In this document: one piece after another, positions 17,056 to 24,510 of the stretch
Layout: every line of letters starts with the position of its first letter
How positions within the stretch are numbered: position 1 is the first letter of the stretch
From: Lachnospiraceae bacterium
GTDB taxonomy: Bacteria; Bacillota; Clostridia; Lachnospirales; Lachnospiraceae
Direction of reading: 5' to 3'
NCBI GenBank assembly: GCA_024690605.1
Contig: JAILOV010000050.1
Location: forward strand, 1 to 64,000
Length of the DNA stretch: 64,000 nt
Position numbers and translations under genes: made by a program
Notes under the pieces: model-generated
What the model saw: the letters and a program-made list of their open reading frames with translations, nothing else
Told to the model about the DNA's origin: nothing
The model's database searches: none

Positions 17056-17855
17056 TGCCGCGCGTCTATCTGACAGCAGCCTATGACGGCACCGCCTATC
17101 ACGGCTCTGCGCTGCAGGCCGGTGAGCCGCAGACGATCGAGGCTTATCTGAACCGCGCCATCCACGGCGCGACCGGCGACGAGACCCCGGTGATCGGCGC
17201 TTCCCGCACGGATGCCGGCGTGCACGCGCGGGGCGCTGTCTATGTGTTTGACACGGCCTCGTCCATTCCCCCGGACCGTTTTGTTCATGTGCTGAACCAT
17301 CTTCTTCCCGATGATATCCGCATCATCGAGTCGCACGAGGTTCCGGCGGATTTCCACCCCCGCAGATGCGAGGCGGTCAAGACCTATGTCTACCGCGTGC
17401 TGAACAGTCCGCAGCCGGATCCCACGCGACGGCTCTACACCTGGCATGTGCCGCGTCCGCTGGATGTGAACGCCATGCGGGAAGCGGCCGCCACGCTTGT
17501 CGGCGAGCATGATTTCACGAGCTTCTGCAATGTGGACAGTACCGCGGAGACGCGGGTCCGGACGATCCTGCGGATCTCTGTCGAACGATCCGGTTCCGGG
17601 GCTTTACGGGACACGCACGACGACGAGATCGCCATCTCGGTGACCGGCAACGGCTTTCTCTACAATATGGTCCGCATCATCGCGGGGACGCTGGTGCAGA
17701 TCGGCTGGGGATGGCGGGATGCGTCGCAGATGGCGGAGATCCTCTCGGCAAAGGACCGCGGTGCTGCCGGCTGCACGGCGCCGCCGCAGGGGCTGTTCCT
17801 CATCGGCTATGAGTGGATAACGGACGATAATGGTGCTATCATGGTGAAGATATGA
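17055..17855 (+). CDS. truA: tRNA pseudouridine(38-40) synthase TruA
   Basis: A 266-aa RNA-modifying enzyme that isomerises uridines 38-40 in the tRNA anticodon stem-loop. The catalytic Asp is D53 in ASRTDAGVHARG. The conserved KTYVYRV and NGFLYNMVRIIAGTLVQIG segments are present. Length fits the family (about 245-270). The start overlaps the ecfT stop (TGATG) and its stop overlaps the next gene by 4 bp, so it is translated within the ECF operon. Confidence 0.96.
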   Translation: MPRVYLTAAYDGTAYHGSALQAGEPQTIEAYLNRAIHGATGDETPVIGASRTDAGVHARGAVYVFDTASSIPPDRFVHVLNHLLPDDIRIIESHEVPADFHPRRCEAVKTYVYRVLNSPQPDPTRRLYTWHVPRPLDVNAMREAAATLVGEHDFTSFCNVDSTAETRVRTILRISVERSGSGALRDTHDDEIAISVTGNGFLYNMVRIIAGTLVQIGWGWRDASQMAEILSAKDRGAAGCTAPPQGLFLIGYEWITDDNGAIMVKI

Positions 17856-18817
17856 ACAATTCTTCGTGGAAAAACCTGATCCGTCCCGGTCTGGCGATGC
17901 TTCTGGTCGTGATCGGCTGCGGTGTGACCGCGCGGTTCCTCTCCGGCGCGGAGACGCTGTCCGACTATGCCGAGAAGAATCCCGAGCTCGCCTACGGGCA
18001 GAACGCGAAAGAAGAGACTGCCGAAGCGCCTTCACCGGCGCCGGATGACGCTGATCAGAGCGCGGACGCTGCAGCATCCCTGTCCGCGAACAAGGGCACA
18101 GACGACACGGTCACTTCGGCAGGTGAGAGCCGCGCGGAAACTGCCGCGTCGGCTGACACAGGGGCGTCCGATGCCGGCAGCGCAGCCTCCGAGGGTTCTC
18201 CGTCCGATTCCCTGACGGATGACAGCGATGTGATCGACGCGCGTGTGACCTATGCGGACGGCTTTTTCTATGAGCCGATCCCTGCGACGATCTTCAGGAG
18301 GATGTCCGGCAATTCCTATCCGGAGGACTGTCCCGTCCCGCTGGAGGATCTGCGTTATCTGAACATTCGTTACATCGATTTCAACGATGAGGAGCAGGCG
18401 GGCGAGCTCGTCTGCAATGCCGCGGTCGCGGCGGATATGGTGGAGATCTTTCATGATCTCTATACGGAGCGCTATCAGCTGGAGAGTGTTCGCCTGATCG
18501 ATGATTACGGCGGCGATGATGATGCTTCCATGATGGATAACAACACCTCGTGCTTCAATTACCGGACGGTCGCCGGCAGCACAAACCTCTCCAAGCATGC
18601 TCTGGGTCTTGCCATCGACATCAATCCGTTCTACAATCCCTGGGTCAACCACGGCAAGGTGTCACCGCCGGAATCGGTGGAATATGCCGACCGGACCAAG
18701 GATTTTCCGCACAAGATCGATAAGGAGGATTTCTGCTGCCGCTGCTTTGTCAATCACGGCTTCTTCTGGGGCGGCAACTGGAACAATCCGGATTATCAAC
18801 ATTTTCAGAAAAACTGA
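17852..18817 (+). CDS. Secreted or membrane-anchored M15 family peptidase (DD-/LD-carboxypeptidase-like)
   Basis: A 321-aa protein with an N-terminal membrane segment at about 13-33 that acts as an anchor or signal. A low-complexity Ala/Ser/Asp-rich linker spans about 40-125, and the catalytic domain about 215-321. Zn ligands are visible in SKHALGLAIDINP (H and D) and in the terminal PDYQHFQ. This matches the VanY/peptidase M15 pattern for trimming peptidoglycan stem peptides outside the cell. The stop is followed at once by a strong bidirectional terminator. Co-transcription with truA is structural and gives no functional hint. Confidence 0.85.
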   Translation: MNNSSWKNLIRPGLAMLLVVIGCGVTARFLSGAETLSDYAEKNPELAYGQNAKEETAEAPSPAPDDADQSADAAASLSANKGTDDTVTSAGESRAETAASADTGASDAGSAASEGSPSDSLTDDSDVIDARVTYADGFFYEPIPATIFRRMSGNSYPEDCPVPLEDLRYLNIRYIDFNDEEQAGELVCNAAVAADMVEIFHDLYTERYQLESVRLIDDYGGDDDASMMDNNTSCFNYRTVAGSTNLSKHALGLAIDINPFYNPWVNHGKVSPPESVEYADRTKDFPHKIDKEDFCCRCFVNHGFFWGGNWNNPDYQHFQKN

Positions 18818-18829
18818 GAAAAGCGACAG

Positions 18830-18869
18830 AAAAAAGGTCGGTGCAAGCAAGCTTGCACCGACCTTTTTT
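18830..18869. terminator. Bidirectional intrinsic terminator between M15 peptidase and rplQ
   Basis: Thirteen perfect base pairs (18836-18848 with 18851-18863, 2-nt spacer) are flanked by AAAAAA on the left and TTTTTT on the right. It therefore works on both strands: for the plus-strand ECF operon and for the minus-strand rplQ operon, which converge here. Confidence 0.95.
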
Positions 18870-18883
18870 CTTATCTTATTCTC

Positions 18884-19420
18884 TTATACCATCTCCAGCA
18901 CAACCATCATCGCAGCATCGCCCTTGCGGGGACCGATCTTGATGATGCGGGTGTAGCCGCCGCTGCGGCCTGCGTACTTGGGTCCGTAAACATCAAACAG
19001 CTTGTCGACGAGATCGATCTGCTTGGTGTTCTTCTTGCGGCCCTTGCCCTCCTGCGGGACTTCCGTGACGGGATAGAGGGTCTGAAGAAGCTTTCTGCGG
19101 GCGTTCATGCGGGAAGGCTGATCCTTTTTGATCTCCTTTTCCACGGTGTCATAAACGGTGACCTTTTTGCCGTCCTGCACTTCCTTGACACGGCGTCCGT
19201 CCTTGTCCTTGCGCGGAACCTTGGCGGAAACCTTGACGGTCTCGAAGTTGTCCTTCTCTTTTGCGGCAAGCGTGATCATCGGCTCGACGATCTTCTTGAT
19301 CTCCTTGGCACGCGCCTCGGTCGTGATGATCTTGCCCTTATAGAGCAGCTGCGTCACCTGGTTGCGCAGGAGCGCCTTACGGACTTTGGTTGCTTTTCCG
19401 AGTTTACGATACATTGCCAT
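18884..19420 (-). CDS. rplQ: 50S ribosomal protein L17
   Basis: Last gene of the alpha operon. The N-terminus [23 protein letters not shown] and the C-terminal [19 protein letters not shown] are the family signatures. At 178 aa it is about 60 residues longer than the Bacillus type (about 120). The extra part is a charged insert at about residues 68-135 ([12 protein letters not shown]...GKGRKKNT), between the two conserved halves. Similar long L17 proteins occur in Lachnospiraceae as far as I recall. It ends just before the shared terminator at 18830-18869. Confidence 0.95.
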   Translation of the reverse strand: MAMYRKLGKATKVRKALLRNQVTQLLYKGKIITTEARAKEIKKIVEPMITLAAKEKDNFETVKVSAKVPRKDKDGRRVKEVQDGKKVTVYDTVEKEIKKDQPSRMNARRKLLQTLYPVTEVPQEGKGRKKNTKQIDLVDKLFDVYGPKYAGRSGGYTRIIKIGPRKGDAAMMVVLEMV

Positions 19421-19522
19421 GATAAATACCTGTCCTTTCTCTGTTCCGGCGCGGCGTCTGTGTCCGCACCGCTCTGTGACGCGCTTATGGACTTACTCAC
19501 AGAGATGTTTCCGTTACTGTTC

Positions 19523-20485
19523 TTACAGAACCTCTTCGCCGCTTCTGAGCGAAAGGCCGAGATCCTTGAGTTTGCCAAGGACTTCCTCCAGCGACTTGCG
19601 TCCGAGGTTCCTGACCTTCATCATGTCGTCGCTCGTCTTGTTGGTGAGCTCCTCGACGGTGTTGATGCCGGCACGCTTCAGGCAGTTGAAGGAACGGACG
19701 GAAAGCTCCAGTTCCTCGATGCTCATCTCGAGCACCTTTTCCTTTTCGTTGTTGACCGGCTCCGCCATGACGGTCTGGGACTTCGCGTTCTCCGAGAGAT
19801 CGATGAAGAGCGACAGATGCTCGGAGAGCACCTTGGCCGCAAGGCTCACCGCCTCGTCGGGATCGATCGTGCCGTTGGTGTGGATGTCAAGGGTCAGCTT
19901 GTCAAAATCGGTGACCTGTCCGACACGCGTGTTCTCAACGGTCACGTTGACGCGCTCCACCGGCGTGTAGATTGAATCGATCGCGATCACGCCGATCGGC
20001 AGATCCGCCGTCTTGTTCTTCTCGGCGCTGACATAGCCGCGGCCGCGCGTGATCGTCAGTTCCATGTAGAGCTTCGCGTTCTTGCCCGCGAGCGTTGCGA
20101 TGACCTGATCGGGATTCATGATCTCGATGTCCTGGTCAACCTGAATGTCCTTGGCGGTGACAATGCCTTCGCCGCTGAAGTCGATGATCGCGGTCTTGGC
20201 TTCGTCCGTCTGCGAGTTGTTGCGGATCGCAAGGCTCTTGATGTTCATCACGATCTCCGTGATGTCCTCCTTGACGCCCGGAAGCGTCGTGAACTCATGA
20301 AGAACACCATCGATCTTCACCTGGCTGACCGCAGCACCCGGCAGCGAGGAGAGCATGATCCTGCGAAGCGAATTGCCGAGCGTGATGCCGTAGCCACGCT
20401 CCAAAGGCTCCACCACAAAACGGCCAAAACGCTTATCGGCAGAAATCTCCGCCACCTCGATATTGGGTCTTTCAAAATCAAACAT
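19523..20485 (-). CDS. rpoA: RNA polymerase alpha subunit
   Basis: A 320-aa protein that dimerises to nucleate RNA polymerase assembly. The N-terminal domain (about 1-230) carries [26 protein letters not shown]. The C-terminal domain (about 255-315) carries [26 protein letters not shown] and [11 protein letters not shown], the part that contacts UP elements and activators. Complete and normal in length. It lies between rpsD and rplQ with spacers of 50 and about 100 bp. Confidence 0.98.
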   Translation of the reverse strand: MFDFERPNIEVAEISADKRFGRFVVEPLERGYGITLGNSLRRIMLSSLPGAAVSQVKIDGVLHEFTTLPGVKEDITEIVMNIKSLAIRNNSQTDEAKTAIIDFSGEGIVTAKDIQVDQDIEIMNPDQVIATLAGKNAKLYMELTITRGRGYVSAEKNKTADLPIGVIAIDSIYTPVERVNVTVENTRVGQVTDFDKLTLDIHTNGTIDPDEAVSLAAKVLSEHLSLFIDLSENAKSQTVMAEPVNNEKEKVLEMSIEELELSVRSFNCLKRAGINTVEELTNKTSDDMMKVRNLGRKSLEEVLGKLKDLGLSLRSGEEVL

Positions 20486-20535
20486 GTGATCTCCCCCTTC
20501 TCTGGTCTAAATTGACAGTGACAGCTGTTTATGGA

Positions 20536-21129
20536 TTACTTGCTGTACAACTCGACGATCAGCATCTCGTCCACGGGAATATCGATCGCGTCTCTCTGCG
20601 GATACTCCTTGACGGTGGCTTTCATCGCCTCTTTATCAACTTCGAGCCAGGAAGGAATGAGTCTCCTCGATGTCGTCTCCGCGATATCCTTGAAGCGCTG
20701 CATGCTGCGCGCCTCCTCGCGGACCTCGACGACATCGCCGATCTTTACGGAATAGGAAGGGACATTGACCTTCTTGCCGTTTACGGTAACAAACTTGTGA
20801 AGCACGACCTGTCTGGCTTCTCTTCTGGTGCGCGCAAAACCGCAGCGGAAGATGATGTTGTCCAGTCTTCTCTCCAGGAGGACCAGAAGGTTCTCACCGG
20901 TGGAACCCTTCTGTCTGTCCGCACGCGCATAGTAGTTGCGGAACGGCTTCTCAAGAACGCCGTAGATGAACTTGGCCTTCTGCTTCTCGCGCAGCTGCAG
21001 GCCGTATTCACTGACCTTGCGGCCGCTTCTCTGCGAATTTCTGTGACTCTTCTTGTCGTAGCCAAGGAATGTCGGATCAAGATCCAGCGACCGGCATCTC
21101 TTGAGTACGGGGGTGCGATTTACTGCCAT
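20536..21129 (-). CDS. rpsD: 30S ribosomal protein S4
   Basis: A 197-aa primary 16S rRNA-binding protein. The S4 RNA-binding domain is visible as RRLDNIIFRCGFARTRREARQVVLHKFVTVNGKKVNVPSY. The N-terminus has one Cys only (VLKRCRSL), so this is the zinc-free (C-) form. In many bacteria S4 represses its own operon. I see no clear pseudoknot target here but did not fold the RNA. Confidence 0.98.
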   Translation of the reverse strand: MAVNRTPVLKRCRSLDLDPTFLGYDKKSHRNSQRSGRKVSEYGLQLREKQKAKFIYGVLEKPFRNYYARADRQKGSTGENLLVLLERRLDNIIFRCGFARTRREARQVVLHKFVTVNGKKVNVPSYSVKIGDVVEVREEARSMQRFKDIAETTSRRLIPSWLEVDKEAMKATVKEYPQRDAIDIPVDEMLIVELYSK

Positions 21130-21201
21130 GATTTCCTTCCTTTCTTTAAAGGGTTGTTTACAGCACGCTTATGCGATGCCTTCATCCAACTGTGTTACCG
21201 A

Positions 21202-21600
21202 TTATACTCTGCGTCTCTTGGGCGGGCGGCAGCCGTTGTGCGGCACGGGCGTCACATCGGTGATGCTGGTGACGGTCAGGCCGTTAGCCGCAAGCGCGCG
21301 GATCGCAGCCTCTCTGCCGGTACCGGGGCCCTTGACGAAAACATCAACGCTCTTGAGTCCGTGCACGAGCGCAGCCTTGGTCGCTGTCTCGCTCGCCATC
21401 TGCGCCGCATAGGGCGTGGATTTGCGGGAGCCCTTAAAGCCGAGGCTGCCGGAGCTGGACCAGCTGAGCGCGTTGCCCGCTGCGTCGGTGAGCGTCACGA
21501 TGGTGTTGTTAAAGGACGCCTGAATGTGTGCCTGTCCGTGCTCAACGTTCTTCTTGACACGGCGCTTGGTCTGTGCCTTTCCCTGTTTCTGATTTGCCAT
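21202..21600 (-). CDS. rpsK: 30S ribosomal protein S11
   Basis: A 132-aa platform protein of the 30S subunit. [29 protein letters not shown] and the invariant end [11 protein letters not shown] are present. The spacer upstream toward rpsM is unusually long (182 bp) and holds two convergent copies of the repeated hairpin element. Confidence 0.98.
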   Translation of the reverse strand: MANQKQGKAQTKRRVKKNVEHGQAHIQASFNNTIVTLTDAAGNALSWSSSGSLGFKGSRKSTPYAAQMASETATKAALVHGLKSVDVFVKGPGTGREAAIRALAANGLTVTSITDVTPVPHNGCRPPKRRRV

Positions 21601-21653
21601 TTTCTTCTCCTTCTTATCTCATCCGGTCAAAGGTGTAACTGATGACCGTACAT

Positions 21654-21727
21654 AAGTGAACACTTGTATCCGGTACCTCACTGATGCTAGTGTGAACTTA
21701 GTTCCACCGAGTAAGGCGAGGTGGAAC
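21654..21727 (+). repeat. Bipartite hairpin element, copy A2 (plus orientation)
   Basis: Read on the plus strand: outer arm AAGT, GA, ACACT, T mismatch and a weaker apical stem (GTATC with GATGC, one G-T pair), returning through AGTGT, GA, ACTT. The second hairpin is GTTCCACC with GGTGGAAC (21720-21727). It faces copy A1 and shares the second hairpin with it. This is the only copy in the window not placed at a stop codon of the strand it reads on. Confidence 0.8.
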
Positions 21728-21743
21728 CTCCTTGTGCATCTGC

Positions 21744-21788
21744 GAGTTCGCACTAAGTCTCGACAATACCGAGACTAAGTGCTTACTT
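21744..21788 (-). repeat. Bipartite hairpin element, copy A1, at the rpsM stop codon
   Basis: Read on the minus strand from the last codon of rpsM: AAGT, AA, GCACT, T, AGTCTCG, loop GTATTGT, CGAGACT, T, AGTGC, GA, ACT. The stop codon TAA occupies the position of the first GA pair seen in the other copies. The 7-bp apical stem is fully paired with a sequence unlike any other copy. The second hairpin is shared with A2. Confidence 0.8.
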
Positions 21789-22151
21789 TTTCTTGTTCGC
21801 GATCGTGCGCTTCGGTCCCTTCTTGGTGCGCGCGTTGGTCTTGGTGCGCTGTCCGTGGCAGGGCAGTCCCTTCCTGTGACGCATGCCGCGATAGCAGCCG
21901 ATCTCCTGCAGCCGCTTGATGTTCATCGCGACTTCTCTGCGCAGATCACCCTCGACCATGTAGCCGTTTCCGATCACTTCACTGATGCGCTTGACCTCTT
22001 CGTCGGTCAGATCGCGCACGCGCGTGTCCGGATTGACCTTGGCGGCGGCAAGGATCTTGTTGGAGCTTGTCCGGCCTATGCCGTAGATATAGGTGAGTCC
22101 GATCTCCACCCGCTTGTCTCTCGGTAAATCAATTCCTGCAATACGTGCCAT
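21783..22151 (-). CDS. rpsM: 30S ribosomal protein S13
   Basis: A 122-aa head protein of the 30S subunit. The start [26 protein letters not shown], the middle [27 protein letters not shown] and a lysine-rich tail ending [11 protein letters not shown] are diagnostic. Its final AAG TAA codons form the first arm of a repeated hairpin element (copy A1). Confidence 0.98.
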   Translation of the reverse strand: MARIAGIDLPRDKRVEIGLTYIYGIGRTSSNKILAAAKVNPDTRVRDLTDEEVKRISEVIGNGYMVEGDLRREVAMNIKRLQEIGCYRGMRHRKGLPCHGQRTKTNARTKKGPKRTIANKKK

Positions 22152-22236
22152 TGTTCTTCCTTTCTCTGGCGGCCATCGGCCACCGCACTTGATTGACTGG
22201 GCGCTTCCCTGTCATGCGAAAACGCCAACCAGACTG

Positions 22237-22313
22237 TCGATCATCCGGCTCTCCGATTCCTGTACACCCTTCTTGGGTATCGGTATCAAAAAGTGCTCTC
22301 GGATGATCGATCA
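22237..22313 (-). other. Long stem-loop abutting the rpmJ stop codon
   Basis: Directly after the rpmJ TGA (22311-22313), an 11-bp perfect stem (22300-22310 with 22237-22247) encloses a nested hairpin: ATCGG/CCGAT and ACCC/GGGT around a 5-nt loop. Direct copies of GCTCTC flank the nested hairpin. No T-run follows in the sense direction, so this is not a standard terminator. It lies in the 160-bp rpmJ-rpsM spacer. Confidence 0.75.
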
Positions 22314-22424
22314 GCCCTGCCGCTGCTTGTGTTTCGGGTTCTCACAGATGATCCTGATGACGCCCTTACGCTTGATAACCTTGCACTTTTCGCACATCGG
22401 TTTCACTGAGGATCTGACCTTCAT
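22311..22424 (-). CDS. rpmJ: 50S ribosomal protein L36
   Basis: A 37-aa protein: [20 protein letters not shown], then a short segment ending NPKHKQRQG. The CxxC, a later Cys and His form the single zinc site of the zinc-type L36. The start at 22424 is set by GGAG just upstream; longer readings have no homology. It has its own promoter at 22501-22529. Confidence 0.97.
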   Translation of the reverse strand: MKVRSSVKPMCEKCKVIKRKGVIRIICENPKHKQRQG

Positions 22425-22479
22425 ATCCGCTCCTTTCTCCGCGCAGTCCCTGTATTTCAGAGCGCGCAGTAATACTACG

Positions 22480-22498
22480 GTCGACAGGCGACCGTTTT
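22480..22498 (-). promoter_or_regulatory. Leader hairpin upstream of rpmJ
   Basis: ACGGTCG (minus strand 22498-22492) pairs with CGACCGT around a 5-nt loop. It lies at the predicted 5' end of the rpmJ transcript (start near 22494). Role unknown; it may protect the 5' end. Confidence 0.5.
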
Positions 22499-22500
22499 CC

Positions 22501-22529
22501 ATAATATCACGGTGATCTGTCAAATGCAA
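22501..22529 (-). promoter_or_regulatory. Internal sigma-A promoter before rpmJ
   Basis: On the minus strand TTGCAT (22524-22529) and TATTAT (22501-22506) are 17 bp apart. It would let rpmJ-rpsM-rpsK-rpsD-rpoA-rplQ be transcribed separately from the adk-map-infA part. Confidence 0.65.
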
Positions 22530-22567
22530 GAGAAATAAATAGATAATGAATGATATTTATTAGATAT

Positions 22568-22658
22568 CGGAAGTTCCATCGGAAGTTCCATCTCACTTCG
22601 TTCGATGGAACTAAGTTCACACTAGGACTTGTGAGATACCAAGTCCAAGTGTTCACTT
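22568..22658 (-). repeat. Bipartite hairpin element, copy B, at the infA stop codon
   Basis: Minus strand from the last infA codon: AAGT, GA, ACACT, T, GGACTTG, loop GTATCTCA, CAAGTCC, T, AGTGT, GA, ACTT. The infA stop TGA supplies the first GA. Hairpin 2 is GTTCCATC with GATGGAAC around GAACGAAGTGA, followed by a direct repeat of GATGGAACTTCC. All stems are perfect except the conserved T-T and tandem GA/GA mismatches. Confidence 0.85.
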
Positions 22659-22871
22659 ATCGCGCCAAATGATTCGTCCTTTGGACAGGTCGTAGGGAGA
22701 AAGCTCCATGGTGACCTTGTCGCCGGGAAGGATGCGGATGAAATTCTGGCGAAGCTTTCCGCTGATATGTGCCAGAACGACATGTCCGTTCTCGAGTTCC
22801 ACCCGGAACATGGTGTTGGGCAGTTTCTCGATCACCTTGCCTTCGATCTCAATGACATCTGCTTTTGACAT
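22653..22871 (-). CDS. infA: Translation initiation factor IF-1
   Basis: A 72-aa single OB-fold protein: [20 protein letters not shown], then [20 protein letters not shown], ending GRIIWRDK. It binds the 30S A site during initiation. The start at 22871 is preceded by GGAGGAGA; an upstream in-frame extension has no homology and runs into map. The stop codon is part of repeated hairpin element B. Confidence 0.98.
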   Translation of the reverse strand: MSKADVIEIEGKVIEKLPNTMFRVELENGHVVLAHISGKLRQNFIRILPGDKVTMELSPYDLSKGRIIWRDK

Positions 22872-22896
22872 ACTCTCCTCCAAAACTCCTCTATGC

Positions 22897-23718
22897 TCAT
22901 TCCGGCCGGAAAACGGCAGGATCGCTCTCCTCATCCTCCATTAACGTCAGGATCTCCGGCAGTCCGTCCTCCCTGATCGCAATGGTGTTCTCATAATGCG
23001 CGGCCGGTGCGCCGTCCTGTGTCCGCACGGTCCAGCCGTCGTCGTCCCAGCTGACGCGCCAGGTACCCAGCGTGACCATCGGTTCCACGGCCAGTGTCAT
23101 GCCGGGTTCCAGCAGGATACCCCTCTGCAGAGGCGGCATTCTGTAATTCGGGATCACCGGCTCCTCATGCAGATGCGACCCGATGCCATGCCCCGTCAGA
23201 TCCCGCACGATCCCATAGCCGAAAGGCTGCAGGTAACCGGCGATCGCGTTGGAGATATCATACAGATGGTTGCCCGCCACGGCTTTGCGCATCCCCGCAA
23301 AAAAACTGGCTTTTGTCGCCTCGATCAGCCGGAGGGCATTGGGATGAACATTGCCGACGCCCCAGGTCCGCGCCGCATCGGAGTGCCAGCCGTCATAGAC
23401 CAGTCCGCAGTCCAAAGAGACGATGTCGCCGTCCTCCAGGATCCTGTCCGCGCGCGGTATCCCATGCACGACTTCGTCATTGACGGAGACGCAGATGGCG
23501 GCGGGATAGCCCTGATAATTCTTGAAATTCGGCTCCGCTCCCATCTCGCGGATCAGTTTTTCTCCGTATGCATCGATTTCGGCGGTGGATCTGCCGACCT
23601 GCACATAGTCCCGGAGTTTTGTGTGCAATTCGCCGAGCATCCGGCAGGATACCCGCATCTTTTCCAGTTCCGCCTCCGTCTTCGGGCGTACCTGCTGCCG
23701 TTGTCTTTTGCCCCGCAT
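22897..23718 (-). CDS. map: Methionine aminopeptidase, type I
   Basis: A 273-aa enzyme that removes the initiator methionine. The metal-ligand segments are all visible: [18 protein letters not shown] (two Asp), [14 protein letters not shown] (His) and the Glu-containing EPMVTLG and YENTIAI. The N-terminal extension of about 12 residues ([12 protein letters not shown]) is short and basic, without the zinc SH3-like module. It lies between adk and infA as in most Firmicutes, 26 bp downstream of adk. Confidence 0.97.
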   Translation of the reverse strand: MRGKRQRQQVRPKTEAELEKMRVSCRMLGELHTKLRDYVQVGRSTAEIDAYGEKLIREMGAEPNFKNYQGYPAAICVSVNDEVVHGIPRADRILEDGDIVSLDCGLVYDGWHSDAARTWGVGNVHPNALRLIEATKASFFAGMRKAVAGNHLYDISNAIAGYLQPFGYGIVRDLTGHGIGSHLHEEPVIPNYRMPPLQRGILLEPGMTLAVEPMVTLGTWRVSWDDDGWTVRTQDGAPAAHYENTIAIREDGLPEILTLMEDEESDPAVFRPE

Positions 23719-23744
23719 GACGTTACCGGACTCCGCTGCTGAGA

Positions 23745-24386
23745 TCAGCCGACCAGTTTGACGATATCGGCAAAGACCGCTTCCATATCCTGCGTGCCGT
23801 CCACCGTCTTCAGGATGTTTTTCTTTGTGTAATAGTCGATGAGCGGTGCCGTCTGATCATGATAGACGGTCAGACGCTTCTGTACCGTCTCCGGCTTGTC
23901 ATCATCGCGCTGCACGAGCGGCTCTCCGCAATTGTCGCAGATCCCCTCCTGCTTCGGCGGGATGTGCTCGATATGATAGGTCGCTCCGCACTTTAAGCAC
24001 GCACGGCGTCCGGACATCCGGCGCACGATGTTCTCATCCGGCACTTCGACGTCGATCGCCAGATCGACCTTGTCGCCGAGCTTCTCCAGCTCTTTGTCCA
24101 GAACCTCGGCCTGCGGGATCGTGCGCGGAAAGCCGTCCAGCACATAGCCGTTCTTGCAGTCGTCTTTGGCGACGCGGTCCAGGAGGATCTCCACGGTCAG
24201 CTCATCCGGCACCAGAGCACCTTTGTCCATATACTCTTTGGCCTTTTTCCCGAGCTCCGTACCTTCCTTAAGATTGGCGCGGAAGATATCCCCCGTCGAT
24301 ACATGCGGCAGATGATACTTCTCCGCGATCATCTTGGCCTGTGTTCCTTTGCCCGCGCCGGGCGCTCCGAGCATGATGATCTTCAT
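23745..24386 (-). CDS. adk: Adenylate kinase (zinc-type)
   Basis: A 213-aa enzyme that interconverts 2 ADP with ATP and AMP. The P-loop is GAPGAGKGTQA (8-18). The AMP-binding STGDIFRANLKEGTELG and YVLDGFPRT motifs are present. The LID domain carries a Cys4 zinc site (CLKC...CDNC), common in Gram-positive and thermophile enzymes. It is separated from secY by 124 bp that can fold extensively. Confidence 0.98.
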   Translation of the reverse strand: MKIIMLGAPGAGKGTQAKMIAEKYHLPHVSTGDIFRANLKEGTELGKKAKEYMDKGALVPDELTVEILLDRVAKDDCKNGYVLDGFPRTIPQAEVLDKELEKLGDKVDLAIDVEVPDENIVRRMSGRRACLKCGATYHIEHIPPKQEGICDNCGEPLVQRDDDKPETVQKRLTVYHDQTAPLIDYYTKKNILKTVDGTQDMEAVFADIVKLVG

Positions 24387-24427
24387 GTGATCTCCTCCTT
24401 ATCTTTCCGTTTTTGTGTGAATGAAAA

Positions 24428-24489
24428 GGAAGCCCCATCGTCCATGCCTAAGCATGACGACGAGACTCCCTGCTCAGTTTGATGCTTCC
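24428..24489 (-). other. Structured secY-adk spacer
   Basis: GGAAGC (minus strand 24489-24484) followed by ATC pairs with GAT and GCTTCC near 24433-24428. Inside is the hairpin CATGC, loop TTAG, GCATG, extended by CGTC/GACG. The closing stem lies 22-84 bp after the secY stop and ahead of the adk Shine-Dalgarno. No T-run follows, so it is not a classic terminator. It may be a processing or regulatory RNA structure. Confidence 0.5.
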
Positions 24490-24510
24490 CGCCGGGCGGG
24501 TCGGGCTTTA

